A stretch of 64,000 nt of DNA from Bacillota bacterium (GCA_023386815.1 JAEWIZ010000008.1:248001-312000); one strand, 5' to 3'; numbered from the stretch's first letter, positions 50,785-59,697 are shown. The notes: generated by a model not told the origin, from the sequence alone. Program-made: numbers and translations.

Positions 50785-50952
50785 ATCATTATGCTCATTT
50801 TTTAAAAGATGAATCTAATAGAATTTTGATTTGTTTTTATCATATTGTGTGTATTTCTATAATATATATGATAGGAACGAACTACGTGTTGTTAAAACAA
50901 CTTCTGAGCGCTTGTATATAATAATACTTACTATCTTACAATCGATTGCTCT

Positions 50953-51399
50953 TTAAATAAAAAACATAAAATCTCCGTCGCTTTTATGCTTTTCAGCCTC
51001 AGAAACCAGATCATACAGAGAGGTTTCTTTTAAAAACTCTTCAATGGTATGATCCAATGGTGTAAAAATTCTTGCCCTTAAGGCTGCCTCGATATCAGGA
51101 GCTGTATCATGAACCGTCTCTTCTGTACCTTCAAACAGAGAGGTTTCAATTGCTGATAAAATATCATATACAGTTATTTGTTTGGGAGGCTTGGATAGCT
51201 GATATCCTCCTTGAGAACCTTTAATGGAATTAACGATTCCTGCGTGCTTTAATAAAGAAAATACTTGCTCAAGATATATTTTTGAAATACTAAGTTTTTC
51301 GGAAATACTAATTAATGTAATATATTCATTGCCATTGTGCTGCGCCGCCATACTGGTGGTGGCAGCTAGTGCATAACGGCCTTTTGCAGACAATCTCAT
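50953..51399 (-). CDS. cymR: Rrf2 family repressor without cysteines, CymR-like
   Basis: This 148-residue Rrf2 protein has a winged helix (M-R-L-S-A-K-G-R-Y-A-L-A-A, then L-S-I-S-K-I-Y-L-E-Q-V-F as recognition region, and the wing V-N-S-I-K-G-S-Q-G-G-Y-Q-L). It contains no Cys at all, so it cannot carry the IscR-type [2Fe-2S] cluster. CymR, the cysteine-free Rrf2 repressor of sulfur genes in Bacillus, acts in complex with CysK; here cysK is the divergent neighbour, which supports the call. A CATAC-N7-GTATG site in its promoter suggests autoregulation. GGAGGTG precedes the ATG. Confidence 0.8.
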   Translation of the reverse strand: MRLSAKGRYALAATTSMAAQHNGNEYITLISISEKLSISKIYLEQVFSLLKHAGIVNSIKGSQGGYQLSKPPKQITVYDILSAIETSLFEGTEETVHDTAPDIEAALRARIFTPLDHTIEEFLKETSLYDLVSEAEKHKSDGDFMFFI

Positions 51400-51415
51400 T
51401 ATAACACCTCCATTT

Positions 51416-51432
51416 CATACTGCCTTTGTATG
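51416..51432. promoter_or_regulatory. Putative autoregulatory operator of the rrf2 gene
   Basis: CATAC-TGCCTTT-GTATG is a perfect 5-bp inverted repeat with a 7-base spacer. On minus it lies five bases past the -10. It is a C/G variant of the CATAT/ATATG sites. Confidence 0.6.
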
Positions 51433-51437
51433 TATTT

Positions 51438-51466
51438 ATGATATCCAATAATAATATAAATGTCAA
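51438..51466 (-). promoter_or_regulatory. Promoter of the rrf2 gene
   Basis: On minus, TTGACA (51466-51461), a 17-base spacer and TATCAT (51443-51438). Confidence 0.8.
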
Positions 51467-51522
51467 TCAACAAATATTTCTATCATCGAATAACATTTTT
51501 TATAAAATTTTCTAATTTCCTA

Positions 51523-51577
51523 TTGACATTCTAGGAATTAAGTAATACTATAATATCAAACATATTAATCATATATG
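51523..51577 (+). promoter_or_regulatory. cysK promoter with putative sulfur operator
   Basis: TTGACA (51523-51528) and a -10 of TACTAT (17-base spacer, 51546-51551) or TATAAT (51549-51554). CATAT-TAATCAT-ATATG (51561-51577) follows. A second palindrome TCCTA-N9-TAGGA (about 51518-51536) covers the -35. Confidence 0.65.
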
Positions 51578-51647
51578 AAATATAAAGATAAATATAAATG
51601 AATGACAAATGAATCTTGCCAGAATCATTTGTAGAACGGAGGAAAGT

Positions 51648-52580
51648 ATGGCAAAAGTTTATAAGAGTTTAACAGATTTAGTTGGAAAGACACCTTTATT
51701 AGAAGTATCTAACTATGAGAAGAAGTATAATTTGGAAGCAACTGTAATTGCAAAATTAGAGTATTACAATCCAGCAGGTAGCGTTAAGGACAGAATTGCA
51801 AAGGCTATGATCGAAGATGCGGAAGAAAAAGGCTTATTAAAAGAAGGTTCTGTAATCATCGAGCCAACCAGTGGTAATACCGGTATCGGTTTAGCTTCCA
51901 TTGCTGCAGCAAGAGGATATCGTTTAATCTTAGCGATGCCTGAGACAATGAGCGTTGAGAGAAGAAACTTATTAAAGGCATATGGAGCAGAATTAGTATT
52001 AACCGAAGGTGCTAAGGGTATGAAGGGAGCAATTGCTAGAGCAAATGAGCTTGCGCAGGAGATTCCTAACTCCTTTATTCCAGGACAATTCGATAATCCT
52101 GCTAACCCAGCTGTTCATAGAGCAACCACAGGTCCAGAGATTTGGGAAGATACGGAAGGGAAGATCGACTTCCTGGTAGCAGGTATTGGTACCGGCGGTA
52201 CTATAACAGGTGCTGGTGAATATTTGAAGTCACAGAATCCTGATGTGAAGGTAGTTGCTGTAGAACCTTTTGATTCACCTGTATTATCGGAAGGTAAAGC
52301 AGGCCCACACAAGATCCAGGGTATTGGTGCAGGCTTCGTACCTCAGGTATTAAATACCAGTGTATTTGATGAGATCATCAAGGTTAAGAATGAAGATGCT
52401 TTTGCAACCGGTAAGGAAATTGCAAAGACAGAAGGCTTATTAGTTGGTATTTCTTCTGGTGCAGCTCTCTGGGCAGCTACTGAACTTGCAAAACGTCCTG
52501 AGAACAAAGGAAAGACTATCGTAGTTGTTCTTCCTGATACCGGTGAAAGATATTTATCTACACCTTTATTTGCTGAATAA
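51648..52580 (+). CDS. cysK: Cysteine synthase (O-acetylserine sulfhydrylase)
   Basis: This 310-residue PLP enzyme has the PLP lysine in N-P-A-G-S-V-K-D-R-I-A-K-A, the substrate loop E-P-T-S-G-N-T-G-I-G-L, and the phosphate-binding G-I-G-T-G-G-T-I-T-G-A-G. It makes cysteine from O-acetylserine and sulfide. In Bacillus CysK also binds CymR; the divergent Rrf2 gene fits such a pair. GGAGG at 51637-51641 sets ATG 51648, not the in-frame ATG 51609. A structured terminator follows. Confidence 0.95.
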   Translation: MAKVYKSLTDLVGKTPLLEVSNYEKKYNLEATVIAKLEYYNPAGSVKDRIAKAMIEDAEEKGLLKEGSVIIEPTSGNTGIGLASIAAARGYRLILAMPETMSVERRNLLKAYGAELVLTEGAKGMKGAIARANELAQEIPNSFIPGQFDNPANPAVHRATTGPEIWEDTEGKIDFLVAGIGTGGTITGAGEYLKSQNPDVKVVAVEPFDSPVLSEGKAGPHKIQGIGAGFVPQVLNTSVFDEIIKVKNEDAFATGKEIAKTEGLLVGISSGAALWAATELAKRPENKGKTIVVVLPDTGERYLSTPLFAE

Positions 52581-52955
52581 AAACATGTGAGATAAACTTT
52601 TCTACTGTGAAATAGAGTATTTAAATGAATAACCTCCTATTAATAAAAGAATTTATTAGCTAAGTTGATTTTATAAGTTGCCATAATTAATATAAGTGCA
52701 CCTTAGTGTCCATATTGATATACTCCTTATTTTAATGAACAGTTTTCATTTATTTAAACTGTACTTGAAAGGGATACGATCAAAATGACACAAAGGTGCA
52801 CTTTTTTATTCCAAATAATTCGATTAACTTTGCGAAAGCATGCGCTTTATTAAAAATGTGATTGCTACACTTCGTCATAAAATGTTAAAATAGATTGATA
52901 ATGCTAAAAGCAGTGATAGCAAGATGGGTTGAAGCTATGCTGTCAAGGAGATTTC
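52581..52955 (+). other. Gap between cysK and jetA
   Basis: It holds the long cysK terminator (52695-52807). A weak A/T-rich promoter region for jetA may lie at about 52860-52910, but no clear -35/-10 pair stands out; the CAAGGAG ribosome site is at 52943-52949. No other gene is seen. Confidence 0.5.
52695..52807 (+). terminator. Long-loop terminator of cysK
   Basis: AGTGCACCTTAGTGTC pairs with GACACAAAGGTGCACT (one mismatch in 16) and is followed by TTTTT. The 76-base loop holds an inner stem ACAGTTT/AAACTGT. The whole element is longer than a usual intrinsic terminator. Confidence 0.75.
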
Positions 52956-54353
52956 ATGAAAGAGATATTAAAATTACCGCAACAGTTCTGGAGTGTATTC
53001 AGTTCGCGAAATCGCTATATTTACATGGAAGCACTGTTGACAATTTATGATGAGTACTTATATAATGACTACTTCCTCACCAAGGAAACGTGTATCCAGT
53101 TGATTGCGGAGCGTTTTTCAGACCGTATTGTGGATATCTCTGCCGATGATGAGGAGCAGGATGCAGATAAGATGGAACCCATGGCGACGAAGATTTTAAA
53201 TCGCCTGATCCGATTTAGCTGGCTGAAAAAGGTGGAGGATTATAGTGCCTTTAAGTCGAATATCATAATTCCGGATTATGCATCCCTTTTCATTGAGACG
53301 ATAAAGAGATTATTAAATCCTGAAGAAGATGAAAAGGATTTGTACATACAGAATGTTTATACCAATATCTATTCCTTCTATTATGATACAAAGGCAGGAA
53401 TGGAGCTTTTAAAGGCAGCAAGGACGAATACCACGAGATTGAACAGATCCTTACAGGATATGCTTCACAATATGGATCAATTCTTTGGAGCGCTTTTGGA
53501 GAAGGACAATTATGAGGATTTATTACTGGAGCATTTGAATGTCTATGTTGAAACAATTGTTAATAAGAAATACAGCCTCTTAAAGACCAGTGCTAATTTC
53601 TATATCTATAAAAATGATATTAAAAAGCTGTTACGTGTTATCAGTGAGGATGAAAACCGTCTCAATCAGCTAAAGAACAAGATGATGGCTGAGGGTAGGA
53701 AGGTAGAGGATATTGATACCGAATTTACAGATATCATTTATGAAATAGAGCGTGGAATCATCAATATGGAGAAGCGTATTTCCCATATTGATACAGAACA
53801 TAGTAAATATATCAAGGCAACGGTTGGGAGATTGGAATACCTTCTCAGTACGGACGACAGCCTGCAGGGGAATGTAATTGCATTGTTGAATCTAATGTCG
53901 AAAACTCAGGAAAGCAAACTATATTCTAAGGTATCGAATACCTTCCTTATTAATGATCCAACCGTAATTACCTCAGATTCCTTCTATAAAAAGAGGGGCA
54001 AGCGCAAGCAATTTGAAGATACGGTGGAGATAGAGGTTGAAACAGAGGAGGAATTATCGAAGGAAGATATCCTACGAATTAATCGCAATAAGAGCCGTTA
54101 CAGTAAGGCGCAGATTGAAGCCTTTATACTTGACCGGATGGAGGGCGGAATGTTTGAAACGAAGGAACATCCGATTGAGACAGATGAAGACTTTGAACTT
54201 TTAATCCTGGCATATGATTATAGTATCCGTAGGACAAGTCCATACCGTGTGGTGCCTGGGGAAAGGGGTATCATTACCAATGGAAAATATTCTTACCCGG
54301 AGCTGGTATTTGAGAGAAACAACAGTAAGCTGGATCATACGACAGACAGCTAG
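52956..54353 (+). CDS. jetA: JetA family (Wadjet / MksF-like kleisin) protein
   Basis: This 465-residue protein matches the Wadjet JetA / DUF5716 family as I recognise it. It starts P-Q-Q-F-W-S-V-F-S-S-R-N-R-Y-I-Y-M-E-A-L, then a winged-helix-like N-terminus, long helices at about 215-320 and a charged C-terminal third. JetA is the kleisin-like subunit that links the heads of the SMC-like JetC. CAAGGAG at 52943-52949 sets the start at ATG 52956; a longer open frame from TTG 52929 is unlikely. It begins jetA-jetB-jetC, 78 bases before jetB. Confidence 0.85.
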   Translation: MKEILKLPQQFWSVFSSRNRYIYMEALLTIYDEYLYNDYFLTKETCIQLIAERFSDRIVDISADDEEQDADKMEPMATKILNRLIRFSWLKKVEDYSAFKSNIIIPDYASLFIETIKRLLNPEEDEKDLYIQNVYTNIYSFYYDTKAGMELLKAARTNTTRLNRSLQDMLHNMDQFFGALLEKDNYEDLLLEHLNVYVETIVNKKYSLLKTSANFYIYKNDIKKLLRVISEDENRLNQLKNKMMAEGRKVEDIDTEFTDIIYEIERGIINMEKRISHIDTEHSKYIKATVGRLEYLLSTDDSLQGNVIALLNLMSKTQESKLYSKVSNTFLINDPTVITSDSFYKKRGKRKQFEDTVEIEVETEEELSKEDILRINRNKSRYSKAQIEAFILDRMEGGMFETKEHPIETDEDFELLILAYDYSIRRTSPYRVVPGERGIITNGKYSYPELVFERNNSKLDHTTDS

Positions 54354-54431
54354 AATAATTAAATTATATTTTCTTTGATCTAGAAAAGATAAGTGATTGC
54401 AGATAGCTATCGGTGCAAAGAAAGGAATCCC

Positions 54432-55079
54432 ATGTTTCCATATTATAATGAACTACTCGATGAAGAGAAGGAAGAACTAAAAGAAGTTATTAAAACACTT
54501 CACCTCCAAACCTATATTTTGGAGCGTAAATATGATAAAAAAACGGAACGCTACTTACCAAACCATTTATACCGAACCTGTGAAAGACATCTGGACTTCT
54601 TAAAGGAGTATTTTAAAATTGCAGATATTGACTTGATTGAGAACAGGCAATACGGAATTATGCATATTGTTACACAGAATCTCCAGGGCGATAAACTAAG
54701 CAGACTTACAACCATATTTCTGCTACTCCTGAAGCTGATTTTTGATGAGCAAATGAATATGGCAAGCAGCTCCATCCATGTCTATACCTCCTTAAATGAA
54801 GTATATGAAAAAATTCAGCTGTTTCGCCTTTGGAATAATAAATCCATTTCTCCCACAGAGCTTCGAAAGACCTTTGCCGCACTGAAAAAGTATCAGGTAA
54901 TTGAAGTGGCGGAAGAGATGGGTGATCTTGAGGCTGATACGAAATTTATTATTTATCCGACGATAAATCTTTTGCTGGATAGTCAGTCCATTGCAGGGAT
55001 TATAGAGCAATACCAGGAAGAGGAGGAGGTAACGGATGATGGACAGATATCAAGCACTTTCGAAGATGTGTCTGAATAA
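54432..55079 (+). CDS. jetB: JetB family (DUF4194, MksE-like) protein
   Basis: This 215-residue protein is of the DUF4194 type: Y-L-P-N-H-L-Y-R-T-C-E-R-H-L, then L-S-R-L-T-T-I-F-L-L-L-L-K-L-I-F-D-E, then the winged-helix part T-E-L-R-K-T-F-A-A-L-K-K-Y-Q-V-I-E. It is the KITE-like partner that binds the kleisin in MksBEF/Wadjet complexes. AAAGGAA sets the start at ATG 54432. Its last 44 bases overlap jetC, showing coupled translation. Confidence 0.86.
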   Translation: MFPYYNELLDEEKEELKEVIKTLHLQTYILERKYDKKTERYLPNHLYRTCERHLDFLKEYFKIADIDLIENRQYGIMHIVTQNLQGDKLSRLTTIFLLLLKLIFDEQMNMASSSIHVYTSLNEVYEKIQLFRLWNNKSISPTELRKTFAALKKYQVIEVAEEMGDLEADTKFIIYPTINLLLDSQSIAGIIEQYQEEEEVTDDGQISSTFEDVSE

Positions 55080-58000
55080 TTGGCACTACATAAATGAAAA
55101 GTTACTATCCTTCCACGATGAGATTAACTTTTTTACAGGCCATTCCGGCAGCGGAAAATCAACGATTCTGGATGCTTTACAGATTGTTTTATATGCAGAT
55201 ACTAACGGAAGAGGATTTTTTAATAAAGCAGCGAAAGAGGATTCTGATAGATCCCTGATCGAATATCTTCGTGGAATGAAGGTGGTTCAAGAGAATAATG
55301 AGATTGGTTATTTAAGAAATAAGAATTTTTCTACCACTATAGTTCTGGAATTTAAGGATACTCAGACAAATAAATTTCAGAGCCTTGGAGTTGTTTTTGA
55401 TGTGGATGTATCGGTCAATGATGTTAACCGTATGTTCTTCTGGCATTCAGGAGAGCTGGCGCCAAATCTTTACCGTGATGGTGAGAAGGTATTATCCATC
55501 AGTGAATTAAAGGATTACATTCAGTCGAATTTCACCAAGGAAGATTATTTCTTTAGCCGTACCAATGAAAAATTCCGTAATGAACTGTACAGCAATTATT
55601 TTGGAGGATTGCATCCAAAGCATTTCCCGGCATTGTTTAAGAAGGCTATTCCCTTTAAGATGGATATGAAGCTGGAGGACTTTGTTAAGAACTATATCTG
55701 TACTGAAAATGATATTCATATGGAGGACATGCAGGATAGTGTGGCTCAGTACACCAGATTAAAGCGTCGTCTGGAGGACACCAAGAAGGAGATTGGCTTA
55801 CTGAATGAGGTAAAGGAGCAATTCGGTCGTTATGAGCAGTATGTGAATCAGCTTAATCAGTACCAGTATAACCTGGATAAGCTTGATATTACTACACTTG
55901 AAAAAAGACTGGAGAGGCTTAGGTATCAACAGGGAGCTTATGAGGCAGATATCAAGGTACTGGGTCAAACCATTCAGGAGCTTGAGTTTGATATTAAGAA
56001 GCTGCAGGAACAAAGGGATGAGGTGGCTTTTGCAATCCAGAACAGTGGATATGAGCATCTGGAAGCGGAGCTTGGAAATTTAAATCAGATGCTGGAGCTA
56101 TTATACCGGAATAAGGCTGCCTACGATAAGATGGCAGCAGGCCTTAGGGCTTGGTTAGAAACTGATTATTTGGAACCTTCCTTAGCTGAGTTGATTAAAA
56201 AGATTGATACCTATCAAGTCTCTGGAATAGATATTGAAAGTGTAAAGGTAGAGCTGGCTCAGGTACGCCTTAGCTTTGAAGAAGAGAAAAGTGAATTAGC
56301 TGGAGTGCTAAGTGAACTAAAAATAAAACTATCCGATACGAACAAGCAGATTAATCTATTAAAAAATGGTCAGAAGGCATATCCAGCTTTTCTGCTGGAG
56401 GCCAAGGATTTTATTACAAAGGAGCTGGAGCAGGTCTACGAGCAGCCGGTTAAAGTAGATATCCTGGCAGATGTTATAGAGCTTAGGGATGAGCTTTGGT
56501 TGAATGCAGTGGAAGGTTACATGGGAAACAATAAACTAAGTCTTATCGTATCACCTGAATATGCAAAGTCAGCCTTGGAAATCTATAAGGAATTAGATCC
56601 GAAAATATATCACCGTGTAGCGGTAATTGATACCGAAAATGTTCTTAAAAATGTTCGCCCCATACTGGATGGTTCATTGGCGGAGGAAATAGAAACGAAG
56701 TTTGATTATGCCAAGGCTTATATTGACTATCTTATGGGCGGAGTTATCAAATGTGATACTATGGAAGAGCTGCGTAAAAACAAAAGCGGCATCACCTCCG
56801 ATTGTGTTCTTTATCAGGGATATAAGTTACAGCATATAAATCCGAGAAACTATACAGAAGAGGCTTACATTGGTGGAAGTTCCATTGATCGTAAATTAAA
56901 GCTGCTGGAGGAGAATCAGAGGGGGCTGCTTTTGGAAAAGGAGCCTCTTGATCAGAAGCTTAAGAACCTAGATACGCTACTCCGCTATGAATATCTCCCG
57001 AATGATTCTGAATATTATGAGGAACTTTTAAAACAGCTCGGGCAGATAACGCAAAAGGAACAGCAGAAGGAAGAATACAACCGTAAGATTAAGGAACTAA
57101 AGCAACTGAATGTGGATGAATGGAAAGCTAAGAAGTTACTTTTAGAGCAGCATATGGAGGCTAAGAGTAAGCAAAAGGAGAGATCCAGTGTTGCGATGCA
57201 ATCCAAGGAGAATGATATCAAGGGCTTTAAGGAGAGTATTCTGGGACTAAATGAAGAGCTTAACGAAAAGCTTGCTAGATATCAATATGATTCTCTTCGA
57301 GATGAGAATTACCGACTTTTTATACAAGAACAGGAGAATAAAAGGACGGATACGATTCGAAACGAACTGTTTTATTTCAAACAAAAAGGCGAAAAGCAGG
57401 TGGAGGAAGAATTCTTCAACCTCATAAAGCGCAGGGAACGATATCATGAGTCTTATGCCTACCGTGGCTTCTCTATGACCAGTAAGGATAATAAGGAATA
57501 CGACGGATTACTCGAGAACCTAAGCAGTGATAGGCTGACGGAATTCACACAGAAGGCAAATGAGCAGGCAGTTCAGGCCATTTATCATTTTAAAACAGAC
57601 TTTATCTATAAAATCCGGGACGCCATTAAGGAAGTGATGCAGCAGAAGGAGGATCTGAACCGTATACTGTCACAGCTGGATTTTGGTAAGGATAAATACA
57701 AATTCATTATCACCAGAAATAAAGGGGAGGACGGTAAGTTCTACGACATGTTCATGGATGAGAACTTAGAAATAAATCCTCACCAGCTCACCGGCAATAT
57801 GAATAACCAGATGGATCTATTCAGCTTGCAGCATGAGAAAGACTATAGTGACTTAATTAACGAGCTGATTGAATTATTCATGCCCCCGGAAAATAGTGAT
57901 AATAAGGCCTTGGAAGAAGCAAGAGCGAATATGGAGAAATACGCGGATTATCGAACCTATCTTTCTTTTGATATGGAGCAATTGGTGGAGGGGATGCCGC

Positions 58001-58398
58001 CTATGAGATTGAGCAAAATGCTGTCTAAGAACTCCGGTGGAGAAGGACAGAATCCTCTTTATGTGGCTCTGCTTGCAAGCTTCGCCCAGGTCTATCGAAT
58101 TAATCTTAAGTCCAATGTACGTAGAAGGCCAACACCGAGGCTTGTCGTACTGGATGAAGCTTTTTCCAAGATGGATGCGGAGAAGGTAGGAAGTTGTATT
58201 GGCCTGATTCGTAAGTTAGGCTTTCAGGCTGTTATCAGCGCCACCAACGATAAAATACAAAACTATGTCGATAATGTTGACAAAACCTTTGTGTTTGCAA
58301 ATCCAAATAAGAATCGGATATCAGTTCAGGAATTTGAGAAGAAGGAATTCACTGATCTGTTGATAGCGCAGGAGGATGATGAAGATAACACTCATTGA
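55036..58398 (+). CDS. jetC: JetC family SMC-like ATPase (Wadjet / MksB type)
   Basis: This 1120-residue SbcC/SMC-like ATPase has Walker A G-H-S-G-S-G-K-S-T at 35-43. The signature-like segment N-S-G-G-E-G-Q-N is at about 999-1006, and Walker B L-V-V-L-D-E-A-F-S-K-M-D has Asp1040/Glu1041. Two long coiled-coil arms (about 240-440 and 620-790) flank a hinge-like globular region. With JetA and JetB it would form a DNA-loop-extruding complex. In Wadjet a fourth gene, jetD, encodes a toprim-fold nuclease that cuts plasmids; here a divergent AraC gene follows after 74 bases and no jetD is present. GAGGAGGAGG precedes ATG 55036/55039. Confidence 0.9.
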   Translation: MMDRYQALSKMCLNNWHYINEKLLSFHDEINFFTGHSGSGKSTILDALQIVLYADTNGRGFFNKAAKEDSDRSLIEYLRGMKVVQENNEIGYLRNKNFSTTIVLEFKDTQTNKFQSLGVVFDVDVSVNDVNRMFFWHSGELAPNLYRDGEKVLSISELKDYIQSNFTKEDYFFSRTNEKFRNELYSNYFGGLHPKHFPALFKKAIPFKMDMKLEDFVKNYICTENDIHMEDMQDSVAQYTRLKRRLEDTKKEIGLLNEVKEQFGRYEQYVNQLNQYQYNLDKLDITTLEKRLERLRYQQGAYEADIKVLGQTIQELEFDIKKLQEQRDEVAFAIQNSGYEHLEAELGNLNQMLELLYRNKAAYDKMAAGLRAWLETDYLEPSLAELIKKIDTYQVSGIDIESVKVELAQVRLSFEEEKSELAGVLSELKIKLSDTNKQINLLKNGQKAYPAFLLEAKDFITKELEQVYEQPVKVDILADVIELRDELWLNAVEGYMGNNKLSLIVSPEYAKSALEIYKELDPKIYHRVAVIDTENVLKNVRPILDGSLAEEIETKFDYAKAYIDYLMGGVIKCDTMEELRKNKSGITSDCVLYQGYKLQHINPRNYTEEAYIGGSSIDRKLKLLEENQRGLLLEKEPLDQKLKNLDTLLRYEYLPNDSEYYEELLKQLGQITQKEQQKEEYNRKIKELKQLNVDEWKAKKLLLEQHMEAKSKQKERSSVAMQSKENDIKGFKESILGLNEELNEKLARYQYDSLRDENYRLFIQEQENKRTDTIRNELFYFKQKGEKQVEEEFFNLIKRRERYHESYAYRGFSMTSKDNKEYDGLLENLSSDRLTEFTQKANEQAVQAIYHFKTDFIYKIRDAIKEVMQQKEDLNRILSQLDFGKDKYKFIITRNKGEDGKFYDMFMDENLEINPHQLTGNMNNQMDLFSLQHEKDYSDLINELIELFMPPENSDNKALEEARANMEKYADYRTYLSFDMEQLVEGMPPMRLSKMLSKNSGGEGQNPLYVALLASFAQVYRINLKSNVRRRPTPRLVVLDEAFSKMDAEKVGSCIGLIRKLGFQAVISATNDKIQNYVDNVDKTFVFANPNKNRISVQEFEKKEFTDLLIAQEDDEDNTH

Positions 58399-58472
58399 TT
58401 TAGATATAAGAGCTAAACAAAGGTACCAAGTGCTATCATTAATGATCGAGCTTCTATCACTGTCATAAGGTT

Positions 58473-59324
58473 CTAAGAGGCAAATTTAGAATATTTTTTA
58501 GGTGATATTCCAACAGCCTTTGTAAAGGATTTTAGGAAATTACTATAGTCACGGAAGCCACACAGCTCCCAGGTATCGTTTACAGAGTAGCCTTGAACTA
58601 AAAGTGATTTTGCAAGGGCAATTCTCTTTGCGATGATATATTTATTAATTGTAGTGCCTGTAGATAATTTAAATATTCTGCATAGATAAGAGGAACTCAA
58701 AAAGAAGTGTTCGGATAATTCAGCGATTGATAATTCATTCTGAAGATTTTGATTGATATACGTCAAAATCGCATCAACCTGCTGATGATATTCGGAGGCT
58801 TCTTTTTCATTTTGTCCTCGTTGTATAAAGAAGAGTTGATTTAAGAAAACCATTAGCTCAGTAAAAGCTGATCGTTCAATCAAATCTTCGCCAAAACCAT
58901 TGGTACTGCAAATTTTATGAATATAATATAAGAAACGTTTCTGGTCTTCCAAGTTCAAGGACAGCTTGTGATTCATCTTATCATCACAGAAAAAACATTG
59001 ATTTAAATCCGTATCACGAGAAGAAAGTGACTTTAAAAATTCCGGTGAAATGGAGATTACGATACGCTCCAAGACCTCATGGTCTATTTGGCTTAAATAA
59101 TGACTTTCATATTGGTTAATAAAGAAAATATCACCCGGACGGATATCATAAAATCGATTATCAACTAAAAACTGCTTTCCACCAGTAATTGAATAATAAA
59201 TCTCATAACAATCATGTATGTGCATATTCATAGGTTTTTCATTCTTATACAAATGAGCGATTGCAAAGTATTGGTTATTAATGCAGGAGTCCATTGCTTC
59301 CTGACAGGAGGTACACTCTTTCAT
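58473..59324 (-). CDS. AraC family transcriptional regulator of the kdu locus
   Basis: This 283-residue protein has an N-terminal cupin-like sensor (H-I-H-D-C-Y-E-I-Y-Y-S and R-P-G-D-I-F-F-I-N). Its C-terminal AraC double helix-turn-helix has S-S-Y-L-C-R-I-F-K and C-G-F-R-D-Y-S-N-F-L-K-S-F. It is divergent from kduI across 373 bases containing a perfect 25-base palindrome, so it likely activates the uronate genes in response to a sugar acid. AAAGGTG precedes the ATG. It is convergent with jetC. Confidence 0.88.
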   Translation of the reverse strand: MKECTSCQEAMDSCINNQYFAIAHLYKNEKPMNMHIHDCYEIYYSITGGKQFLVDNRFYDIRPGDIFFINQYESHYLSQIDHEVLERIVISISPEFLKSLSSRDTDLNQCFFCDDKMNHKLSLNLEDQKRFLYYIHKICSTNGFGEDLIERSAFTELMVFLNQLFFIQRGQNEKEASEYHQQVDAILTYINQNLQNELSIAELSEHFFLSSSYLCRIFKLSTGTTINKYIIAKRIALAKSLLVQGYSVNDTWELCGFRDYSNFLKSFTKAVGISPKKYSKFAS

Positions 59325-59697
59325 AGCTACACCTTTCCTTTTATCAATTTCTTAGTCACTGGCCTTACGATTATGTTACTTTTAGTGCATTTTTGTTTAC
59401 CTGCCTTTTTGTTTGCCTTTAGATCCTTCTTTCCATTGAGTATAACAGTTAAGTTCAAAATATGCAATATTTTGAACAACTTATCACAAGAAATAGTAAA
59501 TGCAATATGCTATGATAATGATAAGTTAGCAAACACTTACAAATTCTTATGAGTAAGAAATCTGTAAGGTGGCTATCATAGTTATAAAGAGACAAAGCAG
59601 ATATTGTGAATTTTAATAAGCAAAATTCGCATTCAACATTACTTGGCCTCGCGCCAAAGAACCGTTAGTTATTGTAAACACAGAGAGGAAGAAGACT
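59325..59697. other. Divergent regulatory region araC-kduI
   Basis: The 373 bases contain the 25-base palindrome at 59453-59477, an extended -10 (TGCTATGAT, near 59508-59516) for the plus strand, and a small GGC/GCC hairpin near 59641-59656 in the kduI leader. No gene is evident. Confidence 0.55.
59453..59477. promoter_or_regulatory. Perfect palindrome, probable regulator binding site
   Basis: GTTCAAAATAT at 59453-59463 and ATATTTTGAAC at 59467-59477 are exact reverse complements around GCA. The site lies about 35-60 bases upstream of the likely kduI -10, an activator position. The divergent AraC protein is the first candidate, though AraC sites are more often direct repeats. Confidence 0.6.

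Larger units (their letters stand above)
50491..50952. other. Convergent gap between cysN and the rrf2 gene
   Basis: The 462 bases contain the cysN terminator (50512-50556) and a terminator on minus for rrf2 (50736-50784). Between them I see no open frame or structured RNA. Confidence 0.6.

Noticed and set aside
50953..51399. Calling the Rrf2 protein IscR
   Set aside because: IscR needs three conserved Cys for its cluster; this protein has none, and its neighbour is cysK rather than iscS/iscU.
58399..58472. A remnant of jetD after jetC
   Set aside because: Only 74 bases lie before the convergent AraC gene and they encode nothing recognisable.
59214..59552. A 112-codon open frame on plus in the araC-kduI gap
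   Set aside because: It overlaps the 5' end of the araC gene on the other strand, has no ribosome site and looks like antisense or noncoding sequence.
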